Source: a bacterium
GTDB lineage: Bacteria > Electryoneota > Electryoneia > Electryoneales > Electryoneaceae
Assembly (NCBI GenBank): GCA_014729955.1
Contig: WJJA01000150.1
Span: forward strand, 1 to 5,192
Reading direction: 5' to 3'
Length of the DNA stretch: 5,192 bases
Under the pieces are notes generated by a model that did no database searches, was not told the origin of the DNA, and worked only from the letters and a program-made list of their open reading frames with translations. A program made the position numbers and the translations under genes. The stretch's first letter is position 1. The number at the start of each line of letters is the position of its first letter. Shown here in pieces: positions 4,833 through 5,192 of this stretch.

Positions 4833-5192
4833 TTAAAAAGGAGTAGATACGGCACTGTTCACCTCAGAAACAGACCGTAGTGATTGCGCGGGTACCCTTT
4901 GCCCCCTTCCCACCGCAACGTTTTCAAAGCCCGGCGTAGTACAATCCATGCTTCGTGTCCACCCACGGTCTTTCAGGTATGTTGCAGCGCTTGTTGCATT
5001 TTTCACGAGAACTGTTGCATCCATGAGTTTTCCCTGAGAGCCGAGCGCTCAGATCTCTCGAATACGGCACGCATTCTGCTTAAACGCCATGCGTCCAAGG
5101 ATTTATATCGTCTCCGTTTCTCCAAACTCAGTTTGCGAATGCATTAAAAGCCTCTAATTGCTTGATAATTTTATTGTTAGGGACCCCTAAAC
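4833..5192. other. Non-coding flank without a convincing gene
   Basis: These 360 bases have short open frames on both strands. A minus-strand one of 63 codons (5024-4833) ends against the right repeat of the mobile element, and a plus-strand one of 87 codons (4884-5147) is rich in Cys, Pro and Arg. Neither has a Shine-Dalgarno site, a recognisable motif or balanced codon use, so I read them as chance frames. GTTGCA occurs three times within 39 bases (4981, 4993, 5014). The last 50 bases are AT-rich and end in a small palindrome. The stretch may be the control region of a gene to the right or a degraded sequence. Confidence 0.5.
5177..5190. repeat. Short palindrome at the window edge
   Basis: TTAGGG and CCCTAA form a perfect six-base inverted repeat around AC, preceded by AT-rich sequence. 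It could be part of an operator, a terminator or the end of another mobile element; the window stops too soon to tell. Confidence 0.3.

Noticed and set aside
4833..5024. Minus-strand 63-codon frame next to the mobile element
   Set aside because: There is no Shine-Dalgarno before its ATG and no motif; the stop TAA is simply the flanking TTA of the element. I could not support it as a gene.

Overview
The window looks like chromosomal DNA from an uncultured or little-studied bacterium, probably of the FCB supergroup (Bacteroidota/Fibrobacterota and related candidate phyla). The main evidence is the secreted M1 peptidase, whose C-terminal domain of about 85 residues has the PYPNPFN and 'VFDLLGRRV' signature of type IX-secretion / FlgD-Ig-like tails common in that group. 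Shine-Dalgarno sites of GGAG, AAGGA and AGGGAGG type precede most genes, and the coding regions are moderately GC-rich. The phylum assignment is inference.

Layout. Bases 1-1126 hold two overlapping minus-strand genes: a MeaB/ArgK-type GTPase (161-1126) and, downstream, the first 58 codons of a protein resembling the N-terminus of a methylmalonyl-CoA mutase large subunit (174 to the window edge). They form a metabolic cassette in which the GTPase would chaperone the B12-dependent mutase. Bases 1127-1617 are a divergent intergenic region with a weak minus-strand promoter candidate, an 18-bp hairpin and an 18-bp perfect palindrome that could be an operator. Three plus-strand genes follow: an FmdB-type zinc-ribbon protein with a His-rich low-complexity tail (1618-1974), a secreted M1 metallopeptidase (2110-4101), and a small lysine-rich coiled-coil protein of unknown function (4228-4587). 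A 12-bp stem-loop followed by a T/A-rich tract (2030-2067) separates the first two.

Bases 4588-4832 are the most notable non-coding feature: a compact element of about 245 bp with 13-bp perfect terminal inverted repeats, no transposase and an internal hairpin, best read as a MITE-like non-autonomous element. It sits exactly at the stop codon of the coiled-coil gene. Removing it with one copy of a flanking TTA restores the reading ACT TAA, so the host protein appears unchanged. Bases 4833-5192 contain no convincing gene.

I found no CRISPR array, tRNA, rRNA, recognisable riboswitch, defence system or obviously new gene system. The findings worth following up are the MITE-like element and its insertion position, the unidentified coiled-coil protein, and the palindrome in the divergent intergenic region.
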